Positions 1-5,866 of a stretch of 14,370 nucleotides of DNA are shown here, in pieces (within the stretch, counting starts at the first letter, position 1; each line of letters begins with the position of its first letter). The notes beneath the pieces are model-generated. The model was not told the origin of the DNA and searched no databases. It saw only the letters and a list, made by a program, of their open reading frames with translations. The position numbers and the translations under genes were made by a program. The stretch is from assembly GCA_013003465.1 (NCBI GenBank), contig JABDIZ010000268.1, positions 1 to 14,370 of the forward strand, read 5' to 3'. This stretch comes from Rhodothermaceae bacterium. GTDB taxonomy: Bacteria; Bacteroidota; Rhodothermia; Rhodothermales; Rubricoccaceae.

Positions 1-120
1 CGCCTGCACGTCGGCGCGGCCGGGCGCACGGGAGCCGAACGTGACCGCATGTCCTTTCGCCGCCCAGCCTGTGCCGAGCGCGGCACCGACGTGCCCCGTT
101 CCGATGACGGCAATCCGCAT
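1..120 (-). CDS. NAD(P)-binding oxidoreductase, F420-dependent NADP reductase-like (partial, N-terminus only)
   Basis: Only the first 40 codons are in the window; the gene runs off the left edge. The reverse-strand ATG at 120-118 opens MRIAVIGTGHVGAALG, a Rossmann beta-alpha-beta start with the GxGxxG dinucleotide loop at residues 7-12. A second strand ending in FGSR (residues 28-31) follows; Ser/Arg there is the usual NADP 2'-phosphate site in the F420-dependent NADP reductase (Fno-like) family. These folds reduce or oxidise small substrates with NADP(H); the substrate cannot be read from the N-terminus. It starts 7 bases after the OsmC-like gene's stop, so it is probably the third gene of the DJ-1/OsmC operon. 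It could also be another short-chain NADP-binding protein, such as a 6-phosphogluconate dehydrogenase or pyrroline-5-carboxylate reductase relative. Confidence 0.8.
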   Translation of the reverse strand, partial: MRIAVIGTGHVGAALGTGWAAKGHAVTFGSRAPGRADVQA

Positions 121-127
121 TGCGTCC

Positions 128-559
128 TCAGACCAGCACGGCGTTGAGCGTGATGTCGGCGTTGAGCACCCGCGAGACGGGACAGGTTGCCTTGGCTGTG
201 GCAGCAAGCTCCTCGAACTGCGCCCGGTCGATGCCCGGCACCGTGGCCTCCAGGTTGAGGGCGATGGCCTTGATGGTCCACCCGATCTCCTCTTTCTCCA
301 TCGTGAGGATGGCCTCGGTGCGCAGGGCATCGGGTGTGAACCCGGCGTTGCTGAGTTGGAACGCGAGCGCCATGGTGAAGCACCCGGCGTGTGCGGCGGC
401 GATCAGCTCCTCGGGATTGGTCCCGGCGGTGCCGTCCTCGCTCTGGAAGCGGGTTCTGAACGAGTACGGTTGGCTGTCGAAGGCCTTGCTTCGCGTGGTG
501 AGGCGGCCGGTGCCGTCGGAGCCCGTGCCGTTCCAGACGGCGGTGGCGGTGCGTTTCAT
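128..559 (-). CDS. OsmC-family organic hydroperoxide peroxiredoxin
   Basis: A protein of 143 residues, close to the usual OsmC length. It starts MKRTATAVWNG and carries the OsmC signature NPEELIAAAHAGCFTMAL with Cys60; the second redox cysteine, Cys126, lies in ATCPVSRVL. This Cys pair reduces organic hydroperoxides in the cytoplasm through a Cys-sulfenate and an intramolecular disulfide (known for the family). The reading frame is open for 43 more codons upstream, but that part overlaps the DJ-1 gene and is not OsmC-like, so the ATG at 559 is chosen. It lies 26 bases after the DJ-1 stop. The bases before its start are pyrimidine-rich on the coding strand and show no Shine-Dalgarno sequence. 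It most resembles the osmotically inducible OsmC subgroup rather than Ohr. The DJ-1 and oxidoreductase neighbours support a detoxification role. Confidence 0.93.
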   Translation of the reverse strand: MKRTATAVWNGTGSDGTGRLTTRSKAFDSQPYSFRTRFQSEDGTAGTNPEELIAAAHAGCFTMALAFQLSNAGFTPDALRTEAILTMEKEEIGWTIKAIALNLEATVPGIDRAQFEELAATAKATCPVSRVLNADITLNAVLV

Positions 560-585
560 GGGGATCAGAGGAGAGGGGAGAGGAA

Positions 586-1305
586 TCAGCCGTCCAGGGC
601 GGCGATGACCAGTTTGGCCGTCTCGCCGCCGGAGTGCTGCTGCTGGCCGGTGATGAGGTGGCCGTCTTGCACCGCGAACGCACTCCACGCGCGCCGGGTC
701 CTGAACGTGGCGCCCTGCTCCGTAGCTTCGTCCTCGATGCGGAAGGGCATCACTTTCTGGCCGACCGCCGCATCCGCCTGATCCTCCTCCTCGTTGGTGA
801 AGCCCGTGATGGTCTTGCCCCGGAGGAAGGGCGTGCCGCCGTCCTCGGTGAGGTAGAGCAGCGCCGAGACGCCGTGACAGAGCGCAGCCGTCGGCTTATC
901 GGCGGCGTAGAATGCCTGAATGGCTTCGTGCAGGTTCGTGGCTTGGTCGAAGGTGAACATCGGCGCCTGCCCGCCCGCCACCACGATCGCGTCGAAGTCG
1001 TCGAGGTCTAGGTCGTCGAGGCTCGGCGTGTCCCGAAGGAGCGCCGCGAACGCGGGATCGCCCAGATACTCAAGCGAGAGCGTGTCGTCGGCCGAGTAGC
1101 CGCTCGCGTCGCGTGGGTCGCTCAGCGCGTCGAGTTCGACCGCGCCGCCCTCGGGGCTGGCGACGATGACGGCGTAGCCCTGCTTGGTGAAGGCGTCGTA
1201 GGGGTGGATGAGTTCGGAGGCCCAGAAGCCGACGGGCCAACCGGTAGTGGTGGACACAGCCGGGTTGGATACGACCATGAGGATGCGTTTGGCAGACGTG
1301 CTCAT
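586..1305 (-). CDS. DJ-1/PfpI superfamily protein, Hsp31-like (possible glyoxalase III / deglycase)
   Basis: A 239-residue class I glutamine-amidotransferase-like protein. It opens with the strand KRILMVVSNP and has Glu31 in ASELIHPYD, the acidic partner of the nucleophile. The nucleophile elbow AALCHGVSALL carries Cys143-His144. The C-terminal TGQQQHSGGETA stands where relatives have a TGQNP-type segment. The length and the insert fit the Hsp31/GLO3 branch of larger DJ-1 proteins. Members convert methylglyoxal to lactate without glutathione, or act as chaperones or proteases; which applies here cannot be decided from sequence. It is the first gene of a leftward operon with the OsmC gene and a NADP oxidoreductase, divergent from the HxlR regulator across 121 bases. 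A TTGACG / TAAAGT promoter candidate lies just upstream. Confidence 0.93.
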   Translation of the reverse strand: MSTSAKRILMVVSNPAVSTTTGWPVGFWASELIHPYDAFTKQGYAVIVASPEGGAVELDALSDPRDASGYSADDTLSLEYLGDPAFAALLRDTPSLDDLDLDDFDAIVVAGGQAPMFTFDQATNLHEAIQAFYAADKPTAALCHGVSALLYLTEDGGTPFLRGKTITGFTNEEEDQADAAVGQKVMPFRIEDEATEQGATFRTRRAWSAFAVQDGHLITGQQQHSGGETAKLVIAALDG

Positions 1306-1340
1306 GACACAGCGGGTTGGATGGAAGGCGTGATGACCCT

Positions 1341-1370
1341 ACTTTAGGCCTCTGACTTCCTTCTCGTCAA
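1341..1370 (-). promoter_or_regulatory. Candidate promoter for the DJ-1/OsmC operon
   Basis: On the reverse strand, TTGACG (1370-1365) is followed after 18 bases by TAAAGT (1346-1341), resembling -35 and -10 boxes with 5/6 and 4/6 matches to the sigma-70 consensus. A start site near 1334 would leave a leader of about 30 bases before the DJ-1 ATG at 1305. This is a pattern match only; promoters of Bacteroidota-like organisms often deviate from this consensus. Confidence 0.35.
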
Positions 1371-1383
1371 GAACGCACCTAAA

Positions 1384-1408
1384 GGTAGTATACTTACCTT
1401 TTGGTAAG
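1384..1408. promoter_or_regulatory. Overlapping inverted repeats, probable HxlR operator with TATACT -10 element
   Basis: The sequence shows CTTACC-TTTT-GGTAAG (1393-1408), a perfect 6-bp dyad. It shares its left arm with GGTA-N7-TACC (1384-1398). Between them AGTATACT (1387-1394) is a perfect 8-bp palindrome that reads TATACT, a good -10 box, on both strands. The dyad ends 18 bases before the hxlR ATG and covers the expected start-site region of a promoter using TATACT at 1389-1394. The position fits autorepression by HxlR. Members of this family bind short AT-rich dyads in divergent gaps next to their own gene; the assignment to this HxlR is inference. Confidence 0.55.
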
Positions 1409-1426
1409 CATGAACAACAACGACCC

Positions 1427-1768
1427 ATGGCGACGTTTTCGATCCGCGACCGCGAGTACGCCTGTCCCGTCGAGCTTACGCTGAGCACCGTCGGCGGCAA
1501 GTGGGCAGCACTCATCCTCTGGCACCTGCGCGGTGGCACGCGCCGCTACAGCGAACTCCGACGCGCCCTCCCCGGCGTCTCACACAAGATGCTCGCGCAA
1601 CGCCTCCGCGAACTCGAGGCCGACGAGCTCATCGACCGGGCGGTCTACCCTGTCGTGCCGCCCAAGACGGAGTACACGCTGACCGCGGAAGGCGAGCGCC
1701 TCCTCCCCGCGCTCACCGCGATGCAGCAGTGGGGCATGGCGTACAAGGACGAAGTACCCGCTTCCTGA
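1427..1768 (+). CDS. HxlR-family winged-helix transcriptional regulator
   Basis: A 113-residue protein covering a complete HxlR (MarR-like winged helix) domain. It opens with the N-terminal YACPVELTLSTVGGKW block and continues through the recognition-helix region (YSELRRALPGVSHKMLAQRLREL) and the wing (VPPKTEYTLTAEG). HxlR proteins bind DNA as dimers and are mostly local repressors. Cys13 sits at the position that senses quinones, diamide or aldehydes in relatives such as YodB and HypR (known for the family; not shown here). An earlier ATG at 1410 is out of frame, so the ATG at 1427 is used. The gene is divergent from DJ-1/OsmC and overlaps the thioesterase gene by one base. The operator-like repeats immediately upstream suggest that it controls itself and possibly the opposite operon. 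Confidence 0.94.
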   Translation: MATFSIRDREYACPVELTLSTVGGKWAALILWHLRGGTRRYSELRRALPGVSHKMLAQRLRELEADELIDRAVYPVVPPKTEYTLTAEGERLLPALTAMQQWGMAYKDEVPAS

Positions 1769-2202
1769 TGCCCACGTTCGAGCCCCGCGACCCTGACTTC
1801 GAACTGCGCGTGCGCGCCAGCTTCGCCCGGCAGCCGATGATGACCACGCTCGGGGCGGAGCTGGTGACCATCGAGCCAGGCTCGGTGCAGATCATGCTAC
1901 CGTTTCGCGACGACCTCACGCAGCAGAACGGCTTCCTGCATGCTGCCGCCGTCACGGCCATCGCCGATAGCGCCTGCGGCTATGCCGCCATGACGCTTAC
2001 CGCACCCGGTCACGACGTACTCTCGGTCGAGTTCAAGGTGAATCTGCTCGCCCCGGCTGTGGGCGCACGGTTCGTCGCCACGGGCCGGGTACTGCGACCG
2101 GGGCGCACGCTCACGGTCTCCACGGCGGAAGTGCGGGGCGACGACGACAAGCTGATCGCGGCCATGCAGGCTACCATCATTGCGCGCCGTATCCCAGACT
2201 GA
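1768..2202 (+). CDS. PaaI-family hotdog-fold acyl-CoA thioesterase
   Basis: A 144-residue single hotdog-domain protein. The diagnostic helix segment QQNGFLHAAAVTAIADSACG (residues 52-71) carries the conserved His58 and catalytic Asp67. The beta strands SVEFKVNLLAPAVG and FVATGRVLRPGRTLTVSTAEV follow. PaaI-type enzymes hydrolyse acyl- or aryl-CoA thioesters in the cytoplasm. Where many members read HGG, this one reads HAA, a mild deviation. The ATG overlaps the hxlR stop in TGATG, so translation is coupled and this start is favoured; no other in-frame start fits. The gene converges on thiL with a 15-base gap. Its substrate is unknown; pairing with a possible electrophile-sensing regulator hints at CoA-adduct or aromatic-CoA clearance, but that is inference. 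Confidence 0.92.
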   Translation: MPTFEPRDPDFELRVRASFARQPMMTTLGAELVTIEPGSVQIMLPFRDDLTQQNGFLHAAAVTAIADSACGYAAMTLTAPGHDVLSVEFKVNLLAPAVGARFVATGRVLRPGRTLTVSTAEVRGDDDKLIAAMQATIIARRIPD

Positions 2203-2217
2203 ATTCCTACCTCGGTG

Positions 2218-3282
2218 TCAGCCGAAGTGATCGAATCCGCGCGCTTCGAGCGGGATCACTTCGCCCTCGGGCATCCGCAGCGTCACGCCCGCGTCGGCCT
2301 CCACGACCTGCCCGACGACGGCAAACGTGTTGGCGTCCATCTTGTCCTTTTCCGATTCAGGGATGGCGAAGAGGAGCTCGTAATCCTCGCCGCCGTAGAG
2401 GGCTAGCGAGAGCGGCGCCTCCTCGAAGCGCTCGGCCGCCTTGAACGTCTGGACGTGGATCGGCAACAGCCCGGCCTCGATCACGGCGCCGTGGCCCGAG
2501 GCGTTGGCGAGGTGATGCACTTCGCTGGCGAGCCCGTCGGAGATATCGATCAGCGCGCGGGGCCGCACACCGACCTCGGCCCAGTGGCGGATGCGGTCCA
2601 GCCGCGCCTGGGGGTAGAGCTGCCGCTCCACGGCGTAGGCGAAGTCGGTGAGGTTGGGCTGCGCGGCCGCCTCCGATTCGCCATCGCCGCCCGCTTCGAA
2701 GCCCTGCTTGCCTGCGAGGAGCACCTTGAGTCCGGCGGCGGCACTGCCAAGGTCGCCGGTTACGCAGAGCAAGTCGCCGACCTGCGCGCCGCGCCGGTAT
2801 ACCACGGCCGATTCCTCGGCCTCGCCGATGACGGTGACGGAGAGCGTCAGCCGCGCCGCCGCCGTGACATCGCCGCCGACGACCGAGAGGCCGTAGCGCT
2901 GGCAGGCCTCGGCCATGCCACCGTAGAGCGCCTCGGCCTGCTCCACCGACACGCTGTTTGGTAGCGCAAGGGCGACCGTCGCGTAGCGCGGCTGCGCGTT
3001 CATCGCCACCACGTCGCTCACGTTGGTGGCGACGGCCTTCCAGCCGAGGTAGCGCATCGGCGTAAACGTCCGGTCGAAGTGGACGCCTTCGACGAGTGCA
3101 TCGGTCGTCACGACGTGGACCCGTCCGTCGCCGACGCGGTAGACCGCCGCGTCGTCGCCGATGCCCTGGATGAGGGCTTCGGGCGTGTCGGATGCGGCCG
3201 CGAGCACGTCGCGGAGACGGTCGATCAATCCGAACTCGCCGATCTGGTTGATGGGGGTGAAGGATTCGGAGGAAGGCGTCAT
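2218..3282 (-). CDS. thiL: Thiamine-monophosphate kinase
   Basis: A 354-residue protein of the AIR synthase (PurM)-like superfamily. ThiL phosphorylates thiamine monophosphate with ATP to give thiamine diphosphate, the last step of cofactor synthesis, in the cytoplasm. Family motifs appear in order: IGDDAAV (41-47); TTDALVEGVHF starting at residue 59 (Asp61 is a Mg ligand in relatives); NVSDVVAMNA (87-96); VGGDVT (135-140); DISDGLASE (246-254); GGEDYELLF (298-306). An insert near 192-208 is Gly/Glu/Ala-rich and looks like a variable loop. The gene follows anmK by 69 bases and probably belongs to the TPR-anmK-thiL transcript. An 11-bp hairpin ends 9 bases before the ATG. No other thiamine gene is in the window and no TPP riboswitch core is evident. 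Confidence 0.97.
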   Translation of the reverse strand: MTPSSESFTPINQIGEFGLIDRLRDVLAAASDTPEALIQGIGDDAAVYRVGDGRVHVVTTDALVEGVHFDRTFTPMRYLGWKAVATNVSDVVAMNAQPRYATVALALPNSVSVEQAEALYGGMAEACQRYGLSVVGGDVTAAARLTLSVTVIGEAEESAVVYRRGAQVGDLLCVTGDLGSAAAGLKVLLAGKQGFEAGGDGESEAAAQPNLTDFAYAVERQLYPQARLDRIRHWAEVGVRPRALIDISDGLASEVHHLANASGHGAVIEAGLLPIHVQTFKAAERFEEAPLSLALYGGEDYELLFAIPESEKDKMDANTFAVVGQVVEADAGVTLRMPEGEVIPLEARGFDHFG

Positions 3283-3291
3283 AGACTCGCT

Positions 3292-3322
3292 GGGATGGTG
3301 CGAGCCGTACCCGCACCATCCC
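3292..3322 (-). repeat. Perfect 11-bp hairpin in the anmK-thiL gap
   Basis: GGGATGGTGCG (3292-3302) pairs exactly with CGCACCATCCC (3312-3322) around a 9-base loop. In the leftward transcript it lies 29 bases after the anmK stop and ends 9 bases before the thiL ATG. Neither strand has a T run after the stem, so it is not a standard intrinsic terminator. It may cover the thiL ribosome-binding region, act as a processing or mRNA-stability site, or be a chance palindrome; the stem is seen directly, its function is not. Confidence 0.6.
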
Positions 3323-3351
3323 GCCCTGATCCCGGCTCACCTGATCTTCGC

Positions 3352-4533
3352 TCAGGGCATGGTCAGCGAACCGAGCAGCGCCGGTCGTGAGGCGCCGGTC
3401 ACCGACGGCACGTTGGTCGGCACGCCGTTGGCCCACTCGTGCGCGAGGACGGCGAAGAGCCCCGCTTCCTTGGCGTCGGGGTCGAGGCCGTACGCCGTCG
3501 TCGTCTCGACGGGGATCGGCGCGAACAGCGCTTCGAGCTGGCGCATCAGGCCGGCGTTGTGCACCCCGCCGCCGGAGGCAATCAGCCGATCTAACCGGTG
3601 ATGCGGCGAGACGAAGCGCTGGTATGCGTCGTAGACGGAGCGAGCCGTCAGGGCGGTGACCGTGGCGAGCAGATCATGGGGGGCCGTCGGCCCGGCTTTC
3701 AGCAACCGCTCGACATACGCCCCGCCGAAGGCCTCGCGGCCGGTGGACTTGGGCGGCTCCCGCTGGAAGTAGGCCTCACCGAGGAGCCGATCCACGAGGG
3801 CGTCGTCGGGCGTGCCCTGCGACGCGAGGGCGCCACTGGCATCGTAGGGTCGATCGAACAGCCGCTGCGCGAGCGCATCGATCAGCATGTTGGATGGTCC
3901 GGTATCGAAGGCAACGATCGCGTCGGGACCGGAGCCCTTTGGGAGCACGGTCAGGTTGGCGATGCCACCCAGGTTGAGCAGGCCACGCGTCTCTTCGGCG
4001 GACGCAAAGAGGGCATCGTCGAGATAGGGCACGAGGGGCGCACCCTGGCCGCCGAGGGCCATGTCGGCCGCGCGGAAGTCTGAGACCACCGGCGTACCGA
4101 GTCGCACGGCGAGCGTAGCGGGGCAGCCGAGTTGCAGCGTCGAGCGTGTTGGATTGCCCGCGACGGGCTCAGCGTCGGGGACGTGCTGAACGGTCTGGCC
4201 ATGCGAGCCCACGAGGTCGAGATCAACCGTCGCCAATCCCACCTCGCGCAAGGCGGCCTCGACCACATCGGCGAAGACATGCGCGAGCCGCACATGGAGT
4301 TGCGAGACGAGGCGCACATCGGACCGCTCCACCTCGACCGCCCAGTGCAAAGCCTCGCGTATTGCGCCGTCGTAGGCCTGCGAGACGAACGCGAGGGTTG
4401 TCAACTCCAGCGCGCGGCCACTGCCCTGCACCCGCACGATAACAGCGTCCACGCCATCCAGCGACGTGCCGCTCATCAACCCGGCCACGATCCGCTCGGG
4501 CCGCTGGAGCAGCGAAATCGCCGGATGCGCCAT
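3352..4533 (-). CDS. anmK: Anhydro-N-acetylmuramic acid kinase
   Basis: A 393-residue ASKHA-fold sugar kinase. AnmK cleaves the 1,6-anhydro ring of anhydro-MurNAc while phosphorylating it to MurNAc-6-phosphate, a cytoplasmic step of peptidoglycan recycling that feeds the MurQ etherase. Visible motifs: GLMSGTSLDGVD (18-29, phosphate-binding loop), GSHGQTVQH (109-117), NPTRSTLQLG (127-136), SDFRAADMALGGQGAPLVP (151-169, with Asp157 the likely general base), LLNLGGIANLT, FDTGPSNMLIDAL, STGREAFGG, and IASGGGVHNAGL near the C-terminus. The ATG at 4533 overlaps the TPR gene's stop as TGATG; an in-frame GTG at 4536 would add one residue. No murQ or other recycling gene is in the window. Followed by thiL. 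Confidence 0.97.
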   Translation of the reverse strand: MAHPAISLLQRPERIVAGLMSGTSLDGVDAVIVRVQGSGRALELTTLAFVSQAYDGAIREALHWAVEVERSDVRLVSQLHVRLAHVFADVVEAALREVGLATVDLDLVGSHGQTVQHVPDAEPVAGNPTRSTLQLGCPATLAVRLGTPVVSDFRAADMALGGQGAPLVPYLDDALFASAEETRGLLNLGGIANLTVLPKGSGPDAIVAFDTGPSNMLIDALAQRLFDRPYDASGALASQGTPDDALVDRLLGEAYFQREPPKSTGREAFGGAYVERLLKAGPTAPHDLLATVTALTARSVYDAYQRFVSPHHRLDRLIASGGGVHNAGLMRQLEALFAPIPVETTTAYGLDPDAKEAGLFAVLAHEWANGVPTNVPSVTGASRPALLGSLTMP

Positions 4534-5744
4534 CACTTGCCGTCGGCCTGCGCGCGCAACTCCGCCGCCCGCTCCAGGAGCGTATCGGCCTCGGCGGGAC
4601 GCTGTGCCGCTAGCTTTTCGTACACGATGGCCGCCTCGGCATACTGATGCTGCGCGGCGTAGATGCGCGCGAGCGTCTCGGAGACCATGTCATCGGCGAT
4701 GCCTTCGTCGAAGGCAGGCTCCGGCCCGTCGAACAGCGGATCGGGCCGGATGCGAGGCGCGTCTTCCAGGCTCTGAATCAGAGAATCGAGATCGTCGCCT
4801 TCCGGTTCGTCGGTTTCAGGCCCCTCTGCTGGTTCGCCCGGCGCAACGTCGTCGAGGATGCGTGCGTCTTCTACCTCGGGCGTGCTCGATGGGGGCGGGG
4901 GCCCTGCTGTCTCGCCCGGCGGCTCAATGCGCGCCTCGGTAACGCCTGCATCATCCGGTGCAGTCGCGGTTTCTTCCAGAATCGTCCAGCCGTCCTCGTC
5001 GGGGGCGTCCGGTGCGTGCTCGGAGGCCTCTTCTTCCTTCCACCACGCAGCGTCTTCCGACGAGAGCGCATCCACCGGCTCCGCCGGTATATCGCTGGGC
5101 AGGGGCGGCAGCAGCGGCGCATCATCCACGACCTCCGGCGGAGCCGTGACCTGCTCCATCGAGGACGCCGTGAACTCCGTCTCATCCTCAGCATCCGAAG
5201 GGGAGTCTTCCTCTATAGGCCGCGGTGCCTCGGGTGCAATTACCGACGAACCATCGTGCCCTGAGTCGGTGGCCTCGGTCTCAGGATGTTCGTCGATATC
5301 GGGGGCAGCGGCTGCCGCTTCATCTGGCATCTCCACGGCCTCGTCTAGCGTCTCTACCGCCTCAGCAGTTGAGAGCTCCAGAGGCGAGGTTTCCTCAGCA
5401 ACCAGAGCCGAGGGCGCATCCGGGGTCGCCTCCGGTTCGAGCGGCGACGCGGCCGTGCTGCGCACCTGCGCATCGAGCAGGCGCTGGCGCTCGCGTCGGA
5501 CCAGCGGGCTGTTAGGCACGAGGACGTGCGCGCGGTGCCAGATGTCCAGCGCGGCTTCCCACTGCCCGTTGGCTTCGTAGGCCTTCGCAAGTAACACATG
5601 CGCAGCCGGATACGCCGGTACCGCCGCCACCAAGGCTTCCAGCCGCTGCGTGGCCTCGGCCACCTGTCCAGACGCGAGGCAGCGCGCTGCGGCCTCAATG
5701 GCCGTAGCGGGCGGAGTACCAGACGAGGAGCCGAGGGCCGACAT
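4533..5744 (-). CDS. TPR protein with a long acidic linker
   Basis: A 403-residue protein with no signal peptide or membrane segment, so probably cytoplasmic. The N-terminus (about residues 15-90) holds two TPR-like helical pairs (AARCLASGQVAEATQRLEAL; AHVLLAKAYEANGQWEAALD). The C-terminus (about 350-400) holds a further TPR-like unit (ETLARIYAAQHQYAEAAIVY and the helix after it). About 250 residues between them are low-complexity, rich in Glu, Asp, Ala, Pro and Ser, and probably disordered. TPRs mediate protein contacts; the partner is unknown. The ATG at 5744 is followed by a short Ser/Gly/Pro-rich leader. It is the first gene of the leftward TPR-anmK-thiL group and overlaps anmK by one base, which implies coupled translation. 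The gene is a recognised architecture without a known function. Confidence 0.85.
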   Translation of the reverse strand: MSALGSSSGTPPATAIEAAARCLASGQVAEATQRLEALVAAVPAYPAAHVLLAKAYEANGQWEAALDIWHRAHVLVPNSPLVRRERQRLLDAQVRSTAASPLEPEATPDAPSALVAEETSPLELSTAEAVETLDEAVEMPDEAAAAAPDIDEHPETEATDSGHDGSSVIAPEAPRPIEEDSPSDAEDETEFTASSMEQVTAPPEVVDDAPLLPPLPSDIPAEPVDALSSEDAAWWKEEEASEHAPDAPDEDGWTILEETATAPDDAGVTEARIEPPGETAGPPPPSSTPEVEDARILDDVAPGEPAEGPETDEPEGDDLDSLIQSLEDAPRIRPDPLFDGPEPAFDEGIADDMVSETLARIYAAQHQYAEAAIVYEKLAAQRPAEADTLLERAAELRAQADGK

Positions 5745-5762
5745 CAGCGATCAGAAACCAGG

Positions 5763-5808
5763 CGGAAACGGGCGACCAAATGGCCTGCCTGTTAAGGTAG
5801 CGTTTCCG
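5763..5808. repeat. 8-bp inverted repeat between the GT2 and TPR genes
   Basis: CGGAAACG (5763-5770) and CGTTTCCG (5801-5808) are perfect reverse complements separated by 30 bases, inside the 122-base gap between the glycosyltransferase stop and the TPR start. It could be an operator for the TPR-anmK-thiL promoter or part of a 3' structure of the upstream mRNA. There is no T run. The arms are short, so chance is possible. I see no gene in this gap. Confidence 0.3.
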
Positions 5809-5866
5809 ACTCCGTAGTGGAATGCCCCCGTCAAGCCTCGGCGTGGAGCGCGCTTACGCCTTCTGT

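Noticed and set aside
41..781. A 246-codon + strand frame across the OsmC and DJ-1 genes
   Set aside because: It runs antisense over two well-supported genes and lacks recognisable domains.
1534..1548. TGGCACG inside hxlR as a sigma-54 -24 box
   Set aside because: The matching -12 TTGC is absent at the required spacing and the site lies within coding sequence.
3292..3322. The anmK-thiL hairpin as an intrinsic terminator
   Set aside because: No T run follows the stem on either strand and thiL begins 9 bases after it.
3283..3351. TPP riboswitch before thiL
   Set aside because: Only one simple hairpin is present in 69 bases; the conserved CUGAGA core and second arm are absent and the space is too short.
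2357..3436. A 359-codon, Arg-rich frame on the - strand overlapping thiL
   Set aside because: Arg/Pro/Gly-rich composition is typical of a frame-shifted shadow; thiL in the other frame has every family motif.
4858..5580. Ser/Gly-rich 240-codon + strand frame opposite the TPR gene
   Set aside because: Its Ser-rich low complexity is the mirror of the acidic GAG/GAC codons of the TPR linker; no start context or domain.
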